From the NCBI GenBank assembly GCA_025174535.1, contig JALBUN010000003.1:1572501-1636500 (forward strand): 64,000 nt of DNA, written 5' to 3'. The notes under the pieces are model-generated. The model worked only from the letters and a program-made list of their open reading frames with translations, made no database searches and was not told the origin of the DNA. The translations under genes were made by a program, and so were the position numbers. This document shows positions 44,607-56,478 of the stretch, piece after piece. This DNA is from Cantharellus purpuraceus. Lineage: Eukaryota; Basidiomycota; Agaricomycetes; Cantharellales; Hydnaceae. Positions within the stretch are counted from its first letter, which is position 1, and the number at the start of each line of letters is the position of its first letter.

Positions 44607-46806
44607 ATGGCCAGCACTATCTCAGCCTGGTGTACGTTTCTTCCTCTTTCCTCTATTCATTGCTAACAGCTTCACATAGACCATAACCAGTATTCAACTT
44701 GGAATCGCACTCGACGCATGCAGGCCCCACCCTATCTTGCCCGCCCAGAAACTCAGACTTCCCGTGTGACTCGTGCTGCCTCGCGGGGAGACGGAAATCC
44801 AGGTGACGCCGTCATTAATATGGGCGACCTTCTTCCACCTCCATCCTCCCAAGCAATCGACAAGAAGAAGCATGACACCCTCTTCGGTCCCAGTATCGGC
44901 GTCGTCAATCCCGGTCCCGAATGGGCCGACCAGAAACTGGAGCAGAGCGAGAAGTCGCAGCTACAGGATGTCCTCACATCGGAGCTGGTCAATAGCTGGG
45001 TTGAGAAGAGTAAGGAGGTATGCCCCATTATATGGCATGCCAGCGACTCCACCACATGACGGTATATCTTGCAGGCATCGCAACCTACAACAACTCTCCA
45101 GGCCCTCGTTAACCTGAAACGACCCTCTCTCCGTCTCTCCCCCATCTCTCATGATGACTCTGACGAGTCCACTCAACCCCAACAGCACGGTTTGGAATTT
45201 CAGTTTGATTGCGATGCACCCAAGTGCGGCATCTCCCTTCACATCATCACCACACAGCCCTCCAAAGATGCGCCCTCCTCCTCCTCGTCAACAAAGCTCG
45301 TCGAGGTCTTCCACACGGCCGTCGACGGTGGCTTTGGCCGCGTGCTGAAGCTGGAGGAAGGCGCCGTGTTGGAGCTTGATAAATATGACACATTGTTGCA
45401 GCCTGCGCCATTTTCGACCCCTGCTCCTGTTGCACCCACACTCACGCCTTCACCTGCACCCGCAGGACCCGCGGGACCTGCGGCTGAGACACATAGGAAA
45501 CGCTTCACGCTGCGGGTCAGGAAGCGAACACACCCACATGCAGCCGAGAACACGACCAGTGTGAGCGTCGCGGGACCAGCACTGCAGGTGGTGGACGCTG
45601 AGACGCCGTCGCAAGCTGCCAGTGGGGGTGCCGGTGGGGGTGGCGCTGAGGAGGCGAAGGAGGCGAAGGAGAAGGATGAGGGAGGGGTGAGGGTACTGAT
45701 TAAGCTTGAGGCGCTTGATTCCAATGGTGAGTGGGCAGATAGACGTAGGAGACCCCACTGACGACGTTGCGTGGCGTGAAGAACACACGCTAGTCTCGTC
45801 CAACTCGCAGGCAACTTACCTACATATTGTGCGCCTGGGGCCTGCACCTGCGGCGTCGGCGCCGGACACGAGGCCGTGGGTGGTGCGCGTGGTGAAGCGC
45901 GAGGCGACGATTGGGCCGCACACGTTCCACTTGCATGAGATATATGGGCTGACGTCGCACTCTGCGCCAACGCATGCGTCCGAGAGTCACCTGCCATCGA
46001 CGGAGACGGGGGAGCACACGTATCCGCCCACTACAGCTGGAGCTGGGGTGGGACTGGGAGTGGGAGAAGACGACCCGACGAGCGAATGCCTGTTGTGCTT
46101 GTCGAGTCCGAGAGAAGTGGTGTTGTTGCCGTGTCGGCATTTGGTGGCATGTAAGGAGTGTGCGGTGAATATGGTGGAGTTTGGTGCAGGGGGGCAGTTG
46201 GTGCATGGGGATGATGGGACGGGGATGGGGGCTGGGGATGGAACGGGTGCGGGTTCGGGTGCGGGTGCGGGGGAAACGCAGGGCGAAGGGAGTGCCGGGA
46301 ACAATGAACGCGAGGCGGGACAGGCGAGTACGCTGCCTGCGCCGCGGGTGCCGGCTACCAGACGAAAGCGAAAGGCCAAGGGGTGGTTCTGCCCCGTGTG
46401 TCGGCAGCCGTACACGTCGTTGTTGAGGATTTCGACGGTGGCGCCTGGGAAGGTGAAGGTGGAGGTGCCTGTGAGTGTGCCTGTGAATGTGCCTGTGAGT
46501 GCACCGGTGGTGGAGACGCTGCCTGTGAGCGTGGCTGCGCCGGGGAGTGCCACTGCGCTAGTTGCGGCACAGGAGGAGGAGCTGGTGGCGGAATCGGGGT
46601 CGGGGTCGGGATCATCGGGATCATCGGGATCGGGAGTGGATGTGGAGGCTGGGAGTGGAACCGGGAAGGCGACGGGGGTGAAGACGACGGAGACGAAGAA
46701 AGCTGAGGAGGTGGATGATGGGGAGGAGGATGTTGTTGCTGATGCTGCTGCTGCCGCCGCCGTGATGGGGGTGGCGAGCGCGGATGCGGAGACGGGTGGG
46801 ATTTGA
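44607..46806 (+). CDS. RING-type E3 ubiquitin ligase, Mahogunin/MGRN1-like
   Basis: Four exons (44607-44631, 44680-45017, 45075-45726, 45794-46806) give 675 residues with consistent phases. The N-terminal domain typical of the MGRN1/LOG2 family is visible: FEFQFDCDAPKC-like strand (about residue 165), VEVFHTAVDGGFGRVLKL, and ATIGPHTFHLHEIYGLT before the RING, split by Pro/Ala-rich inserts. The RING is C3HC4: ECLLCLSS, LPCRHLVACKEC (about residues 437-462) and, far downstream, WFCPVCRQPY (about residue 537). About 75 Gly-rich low-complexity residues separate the sixth and seventh zinc ligands, where 10-20 is usual. A Val/Pro/Thr-rich acidic tail follows. MGRN1-type ligases ubiquitylate trafficking and receptor proteins. 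Pieces of this gene are duplicated at 50690 and 54390. Confidence 0.85.
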
Positions 46807-47631
46807 GATTGGGATGGGATGGGAGTGTGGGGTTGATCAAGGTTTGGGGAGAAGTGATGGGGTGATTGATATATGTGCGCGGTCATTGACGCCTCTATGA
46901 TGTGACCCTACCCTCTCTGTTCATTGTCCTTCACTGTGTCCTTTTATTTTAAAATTTCTTTCCTCGTCATCTCACCTCTCGCTTCTTTTCTTTCATAACT
47001 TTTTTTTTTCTTTATTTATCACTTCCCACTGCCCCTCACCCCACTCCCCCCTTTAACCATAGGACTTGTGTGCTTGATATACATATATATGTATGCGGAA
47101 AGCGTGCATGTGTACTGATGGTTTTTTCTGTTTTTTTTTTTGGTTGTTCGTTATTTCTCACTTTGTTTTGTTTTTTTCCGTGCGTTGCATGTAATTCCTT
47201 GGTGGTTTTTTTATGTTTGGTGTGTGTGATGCGTGCAGGGGGTGCCGGATCTAGGTGTTGTAATCGATGGTGTCAATCCCACCCCTGTAACTCTGTTTTT
47301 ACTACCTTGTTTATTTTAGCAGTGGGAATAGAAAGTTATTGTTGGGTCGCCACATGCCCACAGTATTCCCACCAGGACTACTCGTGCACCATGAAAATAA
47401 TCTGGCTCCAGGCCTGTCTTAACGTGCGGCCAGGAGCTTGAGCCTCTAGTACGAAATGCAGTGAGCGTTGAGCCTGCGAGAAACTGTCAGCAGTGCCTCT
47501 GGCATAAAGCGTCGCGGGACGTCATACATATTGGGTACAATAAAATAAAACTGCACCGGACAAGTCGAGCCCCTCCTTTTTGTTGTATGAAATAACTTAA
47601 TGCCATGGGTATGAAAGGAAACTCAAAACGC
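46807..47631. other. 3' region of the RING gene, T-rich
   Basis: Non-coding, with long T-rich runs (46990-47010, 47130-47220) and microsatellite-like TATATATG (about 47080). It is shared with 50800-51700, so it is part of the duplicated unit. It lies between convergent genes. Confidence 0.6.
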
Positions 47632-48203
47632 TTAAAACATATGTGAAACGTTGACTGGGTGTCTACGCTGCTGCTTAAGGGGTGGGGGCGGCGGTCGCGG
47701 GGGTCCATCTGGATCAGCTGAAACCCCAGAGTCCGCTTCGAGGCTTGCCGTCTCATCGACATCCCCTGTGCTGATCACCCTGCTGACCGGCTTGACGGAC
47801 TGTGCCGATGCATCATTGCTGGTACCTGCCCTCCGCCAGAACATGCAAGATTGAATCAGCTCCTGTGATACGAGCACATCAATATATTGTCAGAATTTCA
47901 TAGCTACGTCGCTTACTCTGTTAACACCAAAGATGGTGGCTGCGACCAGGGGGACTATAAAACGCTTGTCACTGCAGAATGAGGATGCGTCGATGGAAGG
48001 ACGTACGCGCCGCTTGCAGCATTTCACTCCAGATCGGGATCCAGTCCGGGAGACCCACACTGCTTACCAAATATGCTGTGCTTGATGGAAGAATGAATAT
48101 TCAAGTTCGTTGAAAGCAGGGGATGGAATTGCTCAGCACATACATGACGACCACAACGCGGTATAGAGTGACCACGATCGCAATAGGACAGAAAGCAGGG
48201 TGC
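47632..48203 (-). pseudogene. Seven-transmembrane-type gene, 3' fragment (copy 1)
   Basis: Minus strand. C-terminal exons only: SQELIQSCMFWRRAGTSN followed by a polar tail with PPRPPPPP, plus part of the preceding exon (LSTNLNIHSSIKHSIFGKQ). It is very similar to 51784-52330 but stops at about 48203, where the sequence switches to the upstream region of an oppositely oriented copy. It cannot encode a membrane protein by itself. Confidence 0.75.
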
Positions 48204-48369
48204 TAGGTATGTAGATGCCATTAGCTGAGGTCACATCGCTCGATCTCAATCAAGTTCTCAGAGCGCCTTTGGATTGCAAATGTCTTCCGACTGAGCTCTC
48301 AACGTCAACCCTCAAGCTCTTCCTCACCCCCACCATTACCACCATTATCCAACTTATCGCTAGACAGCC

Positions 48370-50544
48370 ATGTATTTCTTCAATTTTCTTACCTAGTGCA
48401 TAACACTATTTTCAGGTAGTGGTGAGTGGCTGTGAACTCACGCGTCGTTTGTGTATTTGCGAACCTCAAGGTCAGTAGTTACTGCACAGTCAGATCTGGG
48501 TGACACCTTCATTTCATCACGTACGCTGAGGGAAGCAGGTTCCTTGATGGCCGATGTGAGTCATTTTTTTGCATGGTCACTTTCTACATTCTTACCCTCG
48601 TTGTATAGTGCAATGCGACTTGCAACGAACTGGCGGACAAGTGCGTTACTCCACAGTGTGAATGTAGGGTTCCCTATCTCCAGGCCCAGGGAGACTGTCT
48701 GCTGTGTCAAGCTATATCACCTGGGAATGCTGCCTCTGCCCAGATGATTGTAAATAGTATGTTTGACAGAAACGCATGATTCCGGAAGTTTAATTATGTG
48801 TTGCAGTGGAGAGCAATCGGTGTCACTTTGAAGGGATCGACATTGCCAAGGTTCAACTCGATCTCCCGCCCGCGGCTGCGAAAATTATCCAGCAGGTCGA
48901 TTGGGATGGCGCATGTATGTACTAGTGACATAATATCGCTACGGTATCATCCACTGATCGTTTGACAGATCTCAGAAGAATGCAGGCCGTCTTTTTGGCC
49001 CTACAGATTGCAGGCGGGCACATCGGATTGGTTGTTGTTCTCCTCTTTGCGAAGAGTTCGTCGCGACCCCACATTCATCAACTTTTGCATCACTTGGATC
49101 ATTTCCAGCGTTGTGTTCTCAATGTTGTCAGTATTTTTTCTATTGGTCGTGAATTCGAGGTTATCTGACGCTTTCATCCTCTGAGGCTTTATCGTGGTAC
49201 TGACGGAAATACTATCTTCACACCACTTGCATCTGTACTTGCATCCAAACATGCATGCCACGCATAGGCTGCACTCACCGGGGGTGCACAAGTGATGACT
49301 GCCGGATCTACGTTAGCGCTGATCGTCCAGGTACATGTTGTCTCATGTCATTGTCACTAGTTAATAAGTCACCTTCGATGTTTCTAAGCTCTGGCTCAGT
49401 ACACGGGCAGCACTCTATAAGGAACCCACTAATGGAGTCGAGCAGAAGCAGATCACTCGGACTACATACGCGGTGCCTTTGATCTCCACCCTCTGTAACA
49501 TTTTCACTGATATTTTAACAGCTTCTTGTAACCCCATACATTCCTTTCATCACCTTCACACTTCCTGCCTTATTTGTGCATTCAAACGTGATAATCACGA
49601 TGCCTTGCTTACCGATGATGTAGGCTGGCTTGTACTGGAACCAAAATCGTCAAATTCTGGCTGAGATGATACCATTGCCGACGAACTTCTATTCCATGAT
49701 TATTGGAATTAATATAAGTGCATTGTGAGCAACCAATCTCACTTCATTTCACAAGAGGGCCTAAAGATTATTCACTTCACAGTCGAGAAGCCGTCTACAG
49801 TGTAACCCTTGGGCTCCTGGCTCTCACTGTCATCTTTGACTGTAAGCCTTCTATTTATCCAAAGGAACCCCGACAGATTCTCATGCAATTTTTATCCTAC
49901 CAATCATTTCACATTAAGGTCTCATCATCAGGATAGTGTCCAAACATTGGTGGTATTTCCGACGCATGCAGGCACAGGGAGCTGTCATGCCTTCCACCCT
50001 TTTGCGTGTGATCGTGTTCACAATATATCGTACCATGGTCGTCATGTACGTGCTAAGCAAGATTACCTCCTACTTTTCATATGTGAATCCTAATTCTTCC
50101 ATCAAGCACGTATGGATCTGCCTTGATAAGTCCACCGGAACGGCATCCATTCACTACAGACGGGGAATCCCTTAACTTTTACGAACCCGGTCTCCCGATT
50201 TGGGTAGATATGCTACAAGCTGCACGTACGTCCACTATTGACGCATCCTCTTCTGAAGTGACAAGAGTTATGTAGTCCCCCTGGTGGCAGCCATTATCTT
50301 TGGCCTTAACAGAGTCAGTGATGTAGCTATAATACTCTCACATATATTAATATGCTTATCACAGGAGCTCATTCAATCTTGCATGTTCTGGCGGAGGACC
50401 GGTACCAGCAATCACGCCTCGGCACAGCCCGTGAAGCCGGTTAGTATCAGCACAGAGGGTGGATTGGTGATCCTCGAGACGGACTCTAAGGTTGGAGACA
50501 ATCCAGCTGAATCCCACGCGATCGCCACCCCTCAGGATGTATAG
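48370..50544 (+). pseudogene. Seven-transmembrane-type gene with Cys-rich ectodomain (copy 2)
   Basis: Plus strand, same exon order as copy 3. Signal-peptide exon (ATG 48370) carries TAG at 48394-48396 where copy 3 has Trp. Cys-rich exon CNATCNELADKCVTPQCECR at about 48610-48670, then LDLPPAAAKIIQQVDWDGA, a transmembrane exon MQAVFLALQIAGGHIGLVV (about 48975-49035) followed by a frameshift from a deletion relative to copy 3, further membrane exons (AVMPSTLLRVIVFTIYRTMV at about 49975) and the C-terminus SQELIQSCMFWRRTGTSN to a stop at 50544. The nonsense codon plus frameshift make it a probable pseudogene unless another start is used. Confidence 0.7.
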
Positions 50545-50689
50545 AGCCCACATTCGTTCAGTAAATATCTGACATATGTCTTGAGGTTCCCACATACGCA
50601 TATTTATTCGTCAGCATTGTATTATATGTAACAAAATGTCTGGCCCGACCTGCCTGGTATAGTTTATTTTAGTTTGTCCAATATGACAT

Positions 50690-51783
50690 CCGTGATTGAG
50701 GAGGTGAATGATGGGGAGGAGGATGTTGCTGCTGCTGCCGCCGCCGCCGTGATGGGGGTGGCGAGTGCAGATGTGGAGACGGGTGGGATTTGAGATCGGG
50801 AAGGGATAAGAGCACGGGGGTGATCAAGGTCTGGGAAGAAGTGATGAGGTGATTGATATAGATGTGTGCGGTCATTGACGCCTCTATGCTGTGATCCTAC
50901 CTTCTCTGTTCATTGTCCTTCATTGTGTGTCCTTTTATTTTAAAATTCTTTCCCTGTCTCACTTCACTTCTCGTTTCCTTTCCTTCATAATTTTTTTTTC
51001 CTTATTTATCACTTCCCACTGCCCCTGAATCCCTTATATATGTCCGCGGAAAAGCGTGCATGTGTACTGATGGTTTTTACTTTTTTTTATTTTTGGTTAT
51101 TTCGTTATTTCTCACCTTTCTTTACTTTATTATTATTATTATTATTACCGTGATGCTTTGCATGAATTCCTTGGTGAGAATTTTTTTTATGTGTGGTGTG
51201 TGAGCTGCGTGCAGGGGTGCCGGATCTAGGTGTTGTGATACTGTCAATCCTAATCCCCCCCCTCTAACTCTGTTTTTACTACCTTGTGTATATTAGCTTT
51301 GTGGGAATAGAAGCTTATTGTTGGGTGGGAGATGGTACCGTGGGCATGTGCATGTGGTGGCCAGGACTACTTATTCACTATGAACGCACAGCTCGAAATT
51401 CAATCAATGCGCTAACCCGCTCGCCCAATACAGAGGACATGAGGTTCAACTGTAAATGGTAAAATATAATAACGTTCTACCCATTCATGTGAGAACGTAC
51501 TCTCAGTCCAGGGCAGCAGCGTATATGATGTTTTGTGCGGCGAGGCGCTAGCGTTTCTCGTACGAAATACAATGAGCGTCGAGCCCATGCAATTAAATAG
51601 TACTTCTCGCATAAAGCGTCGCGGGACGTCATACATATTGGATAAAATAAAATCAAACTGCACCGGACGAGTCGAGACCCCTCCTTTTGGTTGTATGAAA
51701 TAACTTATGCCATGGGTATGAATAAATACTCGTATCCAGGAAACTTAGCACGCTCAAGACGTATGTGAACCGTTGACTGGGTT
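50690..51783 (+). repeat. Duplicate of the RING-gene 3' end and intergenic region
   Basis: 50690-51700 aligns with about 46705-47620: it repeats the last coding stretch (Asp/Ala-rich, ending GDGGI-type before the TGA), the T-rich 3' region and the junction to the seven-transmembrane gene. It carries a (TTA)n microsatellite at 51127-51148. The coding part is only the last 35 codons and has no start, so it is non-functional. Confidence 0.8.
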
Positions 51784-54042
51784 CTATGCCGCTGCTTGAG
51801 GGGTGGGGGCGGCGGTCGCGGGGGGTCCATCTGGGCCAGCTGTAACCCCAGAGTCCGCCTCGAGGCTTGCCGTCTCATCGACATCCCCTGTGCTGATCAT
51901 CTTGCTGACCGGCTTGACGGACCGTGCCGAGACGTCATTGTTATTGCTAGTACCTGCCCTCCGCCAGAACATGCAAGATTGAATCAGCTCCTGTGATACG
52001 AGCACGTCAATACATTGTCAGAATTTCATAGCTACGTCGCTTACTCTGTTAACACCAAAGATGGTGGCTGCGACCAGGGGGACTACGAAACGCTTGTCAC
52101 TGCAGAAAGAGGATGCGTCGATGGAAGGACGTACGCGCCGCTTGCAGCATGTCACTCCAGATCGGAATCCAGTCCGGGAGACCCACACTGCTTACCAAAT
52201 ACGCTGTGCTTGATGGAAGAATGAATATTCAAGTTCGTTGAAAGCAGGGGATGGAATTGCTCAGCACATACATGACGACCACAACACGGTATAGAGTGAA
52301 CACGATCACACGCAATAGGACGGAAAGCGGGACAGCCCCCTGTGCCTGCACGTGTCGGAAATACCACCAACGTCTGAACACTATCCTGATGATGAGAACT
52401 TGATTCGTAACCCGAGAAGTTGCATGAGAATCTGTCAATGTTTCTTTGCATGAATATAGGGCTTACGGTCAAAGATGACAGTGAGGGTCAGGAGCGCAAG
52501 TTTTGCGCCATAGGCGACATGCCGACTATGAAATCAACGATCGTAAGTCCCTCCTTTTAAATAATTTGTGAGGTTTGGTTGCTCACAATGATTCCATTCG
52601 GGGTTTATCTCCAAACATGGAGAATAGAACCTCGTCGGCAGGGCCATTGTCGCATTGTATATAAATTGATGAATATGATACCAGTACCACCCAATCTACA
52701 ACATCGGTGAGTAGGACATCATGATTATCGTGTTTGAACGCACGAAGAAAGGTGTAAGTGTGAAGGTGATGAAAAGTATGTACGGGATCACAAGAAGCTG
52801 TTCAAATATCAGTGAGATTACCAATGGAGGCTGGAGACCAAAATGTACCATGCATGTTGTCCAACGAGTGATCCGCTTCTGCTTGACTCCGTTATTAGGG
52901 CCATTATCAATTGCTGCCCGTGTACTGAGCCAGAGCTGGGAAACATCAAAGGAGAGTTGTAAGCTACAGTGACAATGGCATGAGACAACACGTACCTGGA
53001 CGATCAGAGCTAACGTAGATCCAACCGTCATCACCTGTACACCCTCGGTAAGTGCAGCTTGTCCCAGACATATTTGATCGGATGCATGTGCAAGTGGTGT
53101 GATGGTAGTGTTGCCGTCAGTACCACGATAAAGCCTCAAAGGTTGAAAGCGTGAGATAAGTCTTCGAGGTCACGACCTATCGAAAAGATACTGACAACAT
53201 TGAGAACACAACACTGGAAATGATCCAAGTGATGCAAAAGTTGATGAATGTGGGGTCGCGACGAACTCTTCGAGAAAATATAGCAAACAGGAGAACGACG
53301 ACCAATCCGATGTGCCCGCCTGCAATCTGTAAAGCCAAGAAGACGGTCTGCATTCTTCTGAGAACTGTCAAACGATCAGTGGATGATGCCATAGCGATAT
53401 CATGTCACTAGTGCATACATGCATTATCACGGTAGTATTGCTGTACAATTGCCACAGCCTCAGGTGGGAGATCGAGTTGAAAATCAACGTAGATTTTTTC
53501 TTTGTGACACTTACTGATTTCCTCTGCTACATGTCAAATTCTCAAGTTCAAACATTATTTTGTTAATCATACCATCTAAAGATATCTGAACACCGGCAGA
53601 ACTGTGAGGAGGGGAACTATTAACTTGACCCAAAGTGCAGGCTGTGCAGAATCCTTGATTCGAGGCACCCATCCCAACGGTACTAGTACACAAACTGCAG
53701 TTTGCTTTGGCCTGAAGATAGATAACCGTACAGTCGCAGTGTGGAGTTGTGCACTTGAATGTCAGTTCACCGTAACCTCTGCAAGGAGCATCACACTAAA
53801 CAATGAGGCTGAGAGTGCCAGTGAGTGACCATGCGGAAAATCACTCACATCGGTGATTGAGGAATCTGCCTGACTGAACGCAAGCGTTGAAATGAAGTGG
53901 TCATCCGGGTCTGACTGAGCAGTAGCTGCTGATATCCAGGTTAGCGATTGGGTAATTGTAAGTGAGACGACGCCTCACCACAGCCTCCAAACAGTACAAG
54001 GCACCAAGTGATCCTGAGAAGGCCTATGGGTCCGACGTCCAT
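51784..54042 (-). CDS. Seven-transmembrane-type protein with Cys-rich ectodomain (copy 3)
   Basis: Minus strand, the best-preserved copy. ATG at 54042 gives a signal peptide (MDVGPIGLLRITWCLVLFGG), an exon with ATAQSDPDDHFISTLAFSQ, then an extracellular Cys-rich exon CDAPCRGYGELTFKC, TTPHCDC, ANCSLC (about 53670-53800). FQLDLPPEAVAIVQQYYRD (about 53440-53490) leads into the helices MQTVFLALQIAGGHIGLVVV (about 53330-53385) and FINFCITWIISSVVF. Next come TDGNTTITPLAHASDQ, VMTVGSTLALIVQV, PLVISLIFEQLLVIPYILFI, VLLRVIVFTLYRVVVVMYVL, and the tail SQELIQSCMFWRRAGTSN ending at 51784. The topology fits an agaricomycete plasma-membrane protein of unknown function. Exon edges were not all fixed. Confidence 0.65.
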
Positions 54043-54122
54043 GGCCTTCCAGCCAGAGTTTGTAGAGCGGTGGTGATGGTGGTAATGAGAAAAGCTTGAG
54101 GGTTGCGAGCTGAGTCCAAAGA

Positions 54123-54389
54123 TCATGAATTTGTCACCAATTTGCAATCTGGCAGAGGCGCTCTGAGAGCCAGATTGAGCGACATCATCTCAGTTGGTGG
54201 TTGTAGCAGGTATAGCACTGCAGTGGGAAGTAGAATCATCGAGAACCTCAAGTATTTGATGTGATTCAATTCAATAGTGGGATTCCATGAGAACTCACTG
54301 GCGTCAAAATATTTAAATCGATCAGATAGATCAGATCTGTTGGCCCCTAATTGAGTCTTCAAGTTGGTTTGCTTGAAGACGTCTGACCA
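54123..54389 (-). other. Upstream region of copy 3, shared with copy 2
   Basis: 54123-54200 is similar in reverse orientation to 48225-48310 (conserved CTCAGAGCGCCT and CCTCAAGCT words), so the duplicates share promoter-proximal DNA upstream of their signal-peptide exons. Confidence 0.5.
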
Positions 54390-55110
54390 TCGCGGAATCG
54401 GCATTGCAGGTGGTGGACATTGAAATGCCTTTGCAAAGTGCAATGGGTATGCCGGCGGCAGGGCGGGTGCTGTGAGGATGGCATTGAGCAAGGGGTGAGG
54501 GAGGAGGATGAGAGAGAGATTGGGTACTTATTTAGGCACGAAGAATATGGCGCTAACAACGCGCAGGCAACGTACCGGCAAAAATGTGTGCTCGACATCT
54601 GATATGTGACCGTGGGTGGTGCATGTGATGAAGCGCGAGCCTGTATGTGATGTTCTGCGCAGCCAGAAGAGCCTCTGAGATGAAACGAGTGTCGAGCAGC
54701 GAGAGCTTGCGGTGAAATACAGCAGTGCCTCTCGTATTATCATATAGCATCACAGGATGTCATATCAGATAAAATAAAATACACCATGTGAGTCGGGCTG
54801 CAAGTATGAACACAACAAATGATACCACGGTCATGCGTATCTGGCAGTTGGAAATTAGAAACACTGAGGACATGGGCGAAAGATTTACTCTGTACAAATG
54901 TGCGGCTCTACACAGCCTAAGGAGTGGCGGTCCCAAGAGATCCGGTTGTGTTGGCTATAAACCTGTCCACTTCGCGGATCGCCATTTTATCCCCCGTGCT
55001 GATAGCTGTGCTGACTGGCTTGAAGGACTGTGCCGATGCGACATTGCTGGTACCGGTCATGTAGGTACATATCAAGAACCTGATTGAGCGATATGATATC
55101 AACTGGTGGT
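54390..55110. pseudogene. Third, decayed copy of the RING/seven-transmembrane unit
   Basis: 54390-54650 on plus resembles the RING gene around its third intron (GCAGGTGGTGGAC, then GGGTGGTGC and GAAGCGCGAG words matching 45580-45905) but is full of stops. 54650-54800 matches the 3' junction region. 54917-55075 on minus encodes only the membrane-protein tail (GTSNVASAQSFKPVS). Same order as the other units, so it is an older tandem duplicate. Confidence 0.6.
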
Positions 55111-55484
55111 ATTTAGAGACCTAGCTTGTGGGAAGCAGAGCCACCGCGTGATTAGATATCTATTGGTGGAGTCTACGAGGACTACCAGCCTAGGTTATCT
55201 AAAGAGTTACGGAGTTTCTCAGATGAGGTCACTAGAAGTACTTCTCCCAGTTGAGTCTTGATTTTCTGGAGGATACGTCCATGTCGACAATTGAAGGGCG
55301 TCTAGCGAGTAATGAGATACCTCATCGAGAATTTAGGAAGAGCTGATCGATCATCATGTTTGTACGCTGGATAGTGGAGGGAAAAAATTATAGTATATAG
55401 TTATTGTCACATCTATCTAGGTACGGACAGCGTTCTGGAATTCGTCTCTTTGAATCTTTTCCCTTCTCTCCCCATGTGTTGAAG

Positions 55485-55611
55485 ACGGAAAAACCTCTTT
55501 CCAATACATTCCGACCTCTGACATGCCTGCCGACATCATGACGAAGGCACTTCCCCGCTCTAAACATGAAAAATTCACTCAAATGCTCGGCCTACGTGCC
55601 TGCAGCTGATA
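55485..55611 (+). pseudogene. 3' end of a Ty1/copia pol (RNase H)
   Basis: Plus-strand reading VEDGKTSFQYIPTSDMPA, DIMTKALPRSKHEKF, TQMLGLRACS, then stop at 55609-55611, the standard RNase H C-terminus of copia elements. Upstream pol is not recognisable, so it is truncated at about 55480. A purine-rich tract (GCGAGGGGGAC, 55696-55706) follows before the LTR. Confidence 0.85.
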
Positions 55612-55706
55612 CCACCACTGCGATCTCTACCGGCATCCCAGTGAGGGGGAGTGCCGACGCCGCTTTTTCACTGCGCTACGCGTACCGCTATCACAGCGAG
55701 GGGGAC

Positions 55707-56250
55707 TGTTGAAGGCATTAATATTCTTTCCTACACAGGAAATGACCACTCACTCATATATCACCGTATCCATGTTTCAAGTTGTCGATTGTCTCACCTT
55801 TTTATAGTGAGGTTTCACAGCTGCGTCTATATACACACTGAGGTGAGGAGTCCATTCGCTCGTCGAGCATATTTCGTTGCATCTAACGTAGCATTGTTAG
55901 ATTCCACTGTTGCGATATGGAACATATCTGCGTCTGTGGCTTACATGCGCTGTGTGATTTATCCACATTAATGACCATCACGGTGTGTCATACCCCAACA
56001 GTGCCGTTGTTTCATGCGTTGTCACACCTACACGTTACATAACATAGTTTTCGCCACTGCAGATGTATATAACATGTCTGCAGCTGGTCACTCATCCTCA
56101 GCCGTATCCACAATATACGGACTGAGGTGAGAGACATCAGTTCACATTTTCTCCAGTCCGTATTTATATTTATGTCTGTAGATTATCCTGTTCAGGTAAC
56201 TACACTAAGCCGTATCCACAATATACGGACTGAGATTATCCTGTTCAGAT
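55707..56250 (+). repeat. 3' LTR of the truncated copia element (right end approximate)
   Basis: Starts TGTTGAAGGCATT directly after the polypurine tract. It contains the word CCGTATCCACAATATACGG twice (about 56102-56120 and 56209-56227), each itself containing an inverted repeat (CCGTAT/ATACGG), and a TATATAACATG box (about 56067). The right end was not fixed. Confidence 0.65.
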
Positions 56251-56478
56251 TACAACATCCACCTGTACAGATTACAAGATATGTTTATTCTTGGGAAAGA
56301 TGTACAGACAATAGGGAGAACCCATGACGACAGCGGTGGCTGCTATGGCATACATGGTGTATGTATATAGCATGGAAACTTGACGGATGTTCAACTTGTG
56401 GGAAAAGTAATAACTGGAGAGTGGCGTTGGTCAAAAGTGCATGATTTGTTACGTCGTTATCACCTCATGGTTTGGGAT

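Noticed and set aside
45239..46886. Minus-strand Pro/Ser/Thr-rich frames opposite the RING gene (252 and 299 codons)
   Set aside because: GC-rich low-complexity shadow; the plus strand has the RING motif, splice sites with consistent phases and the conserved N-terminal domain.
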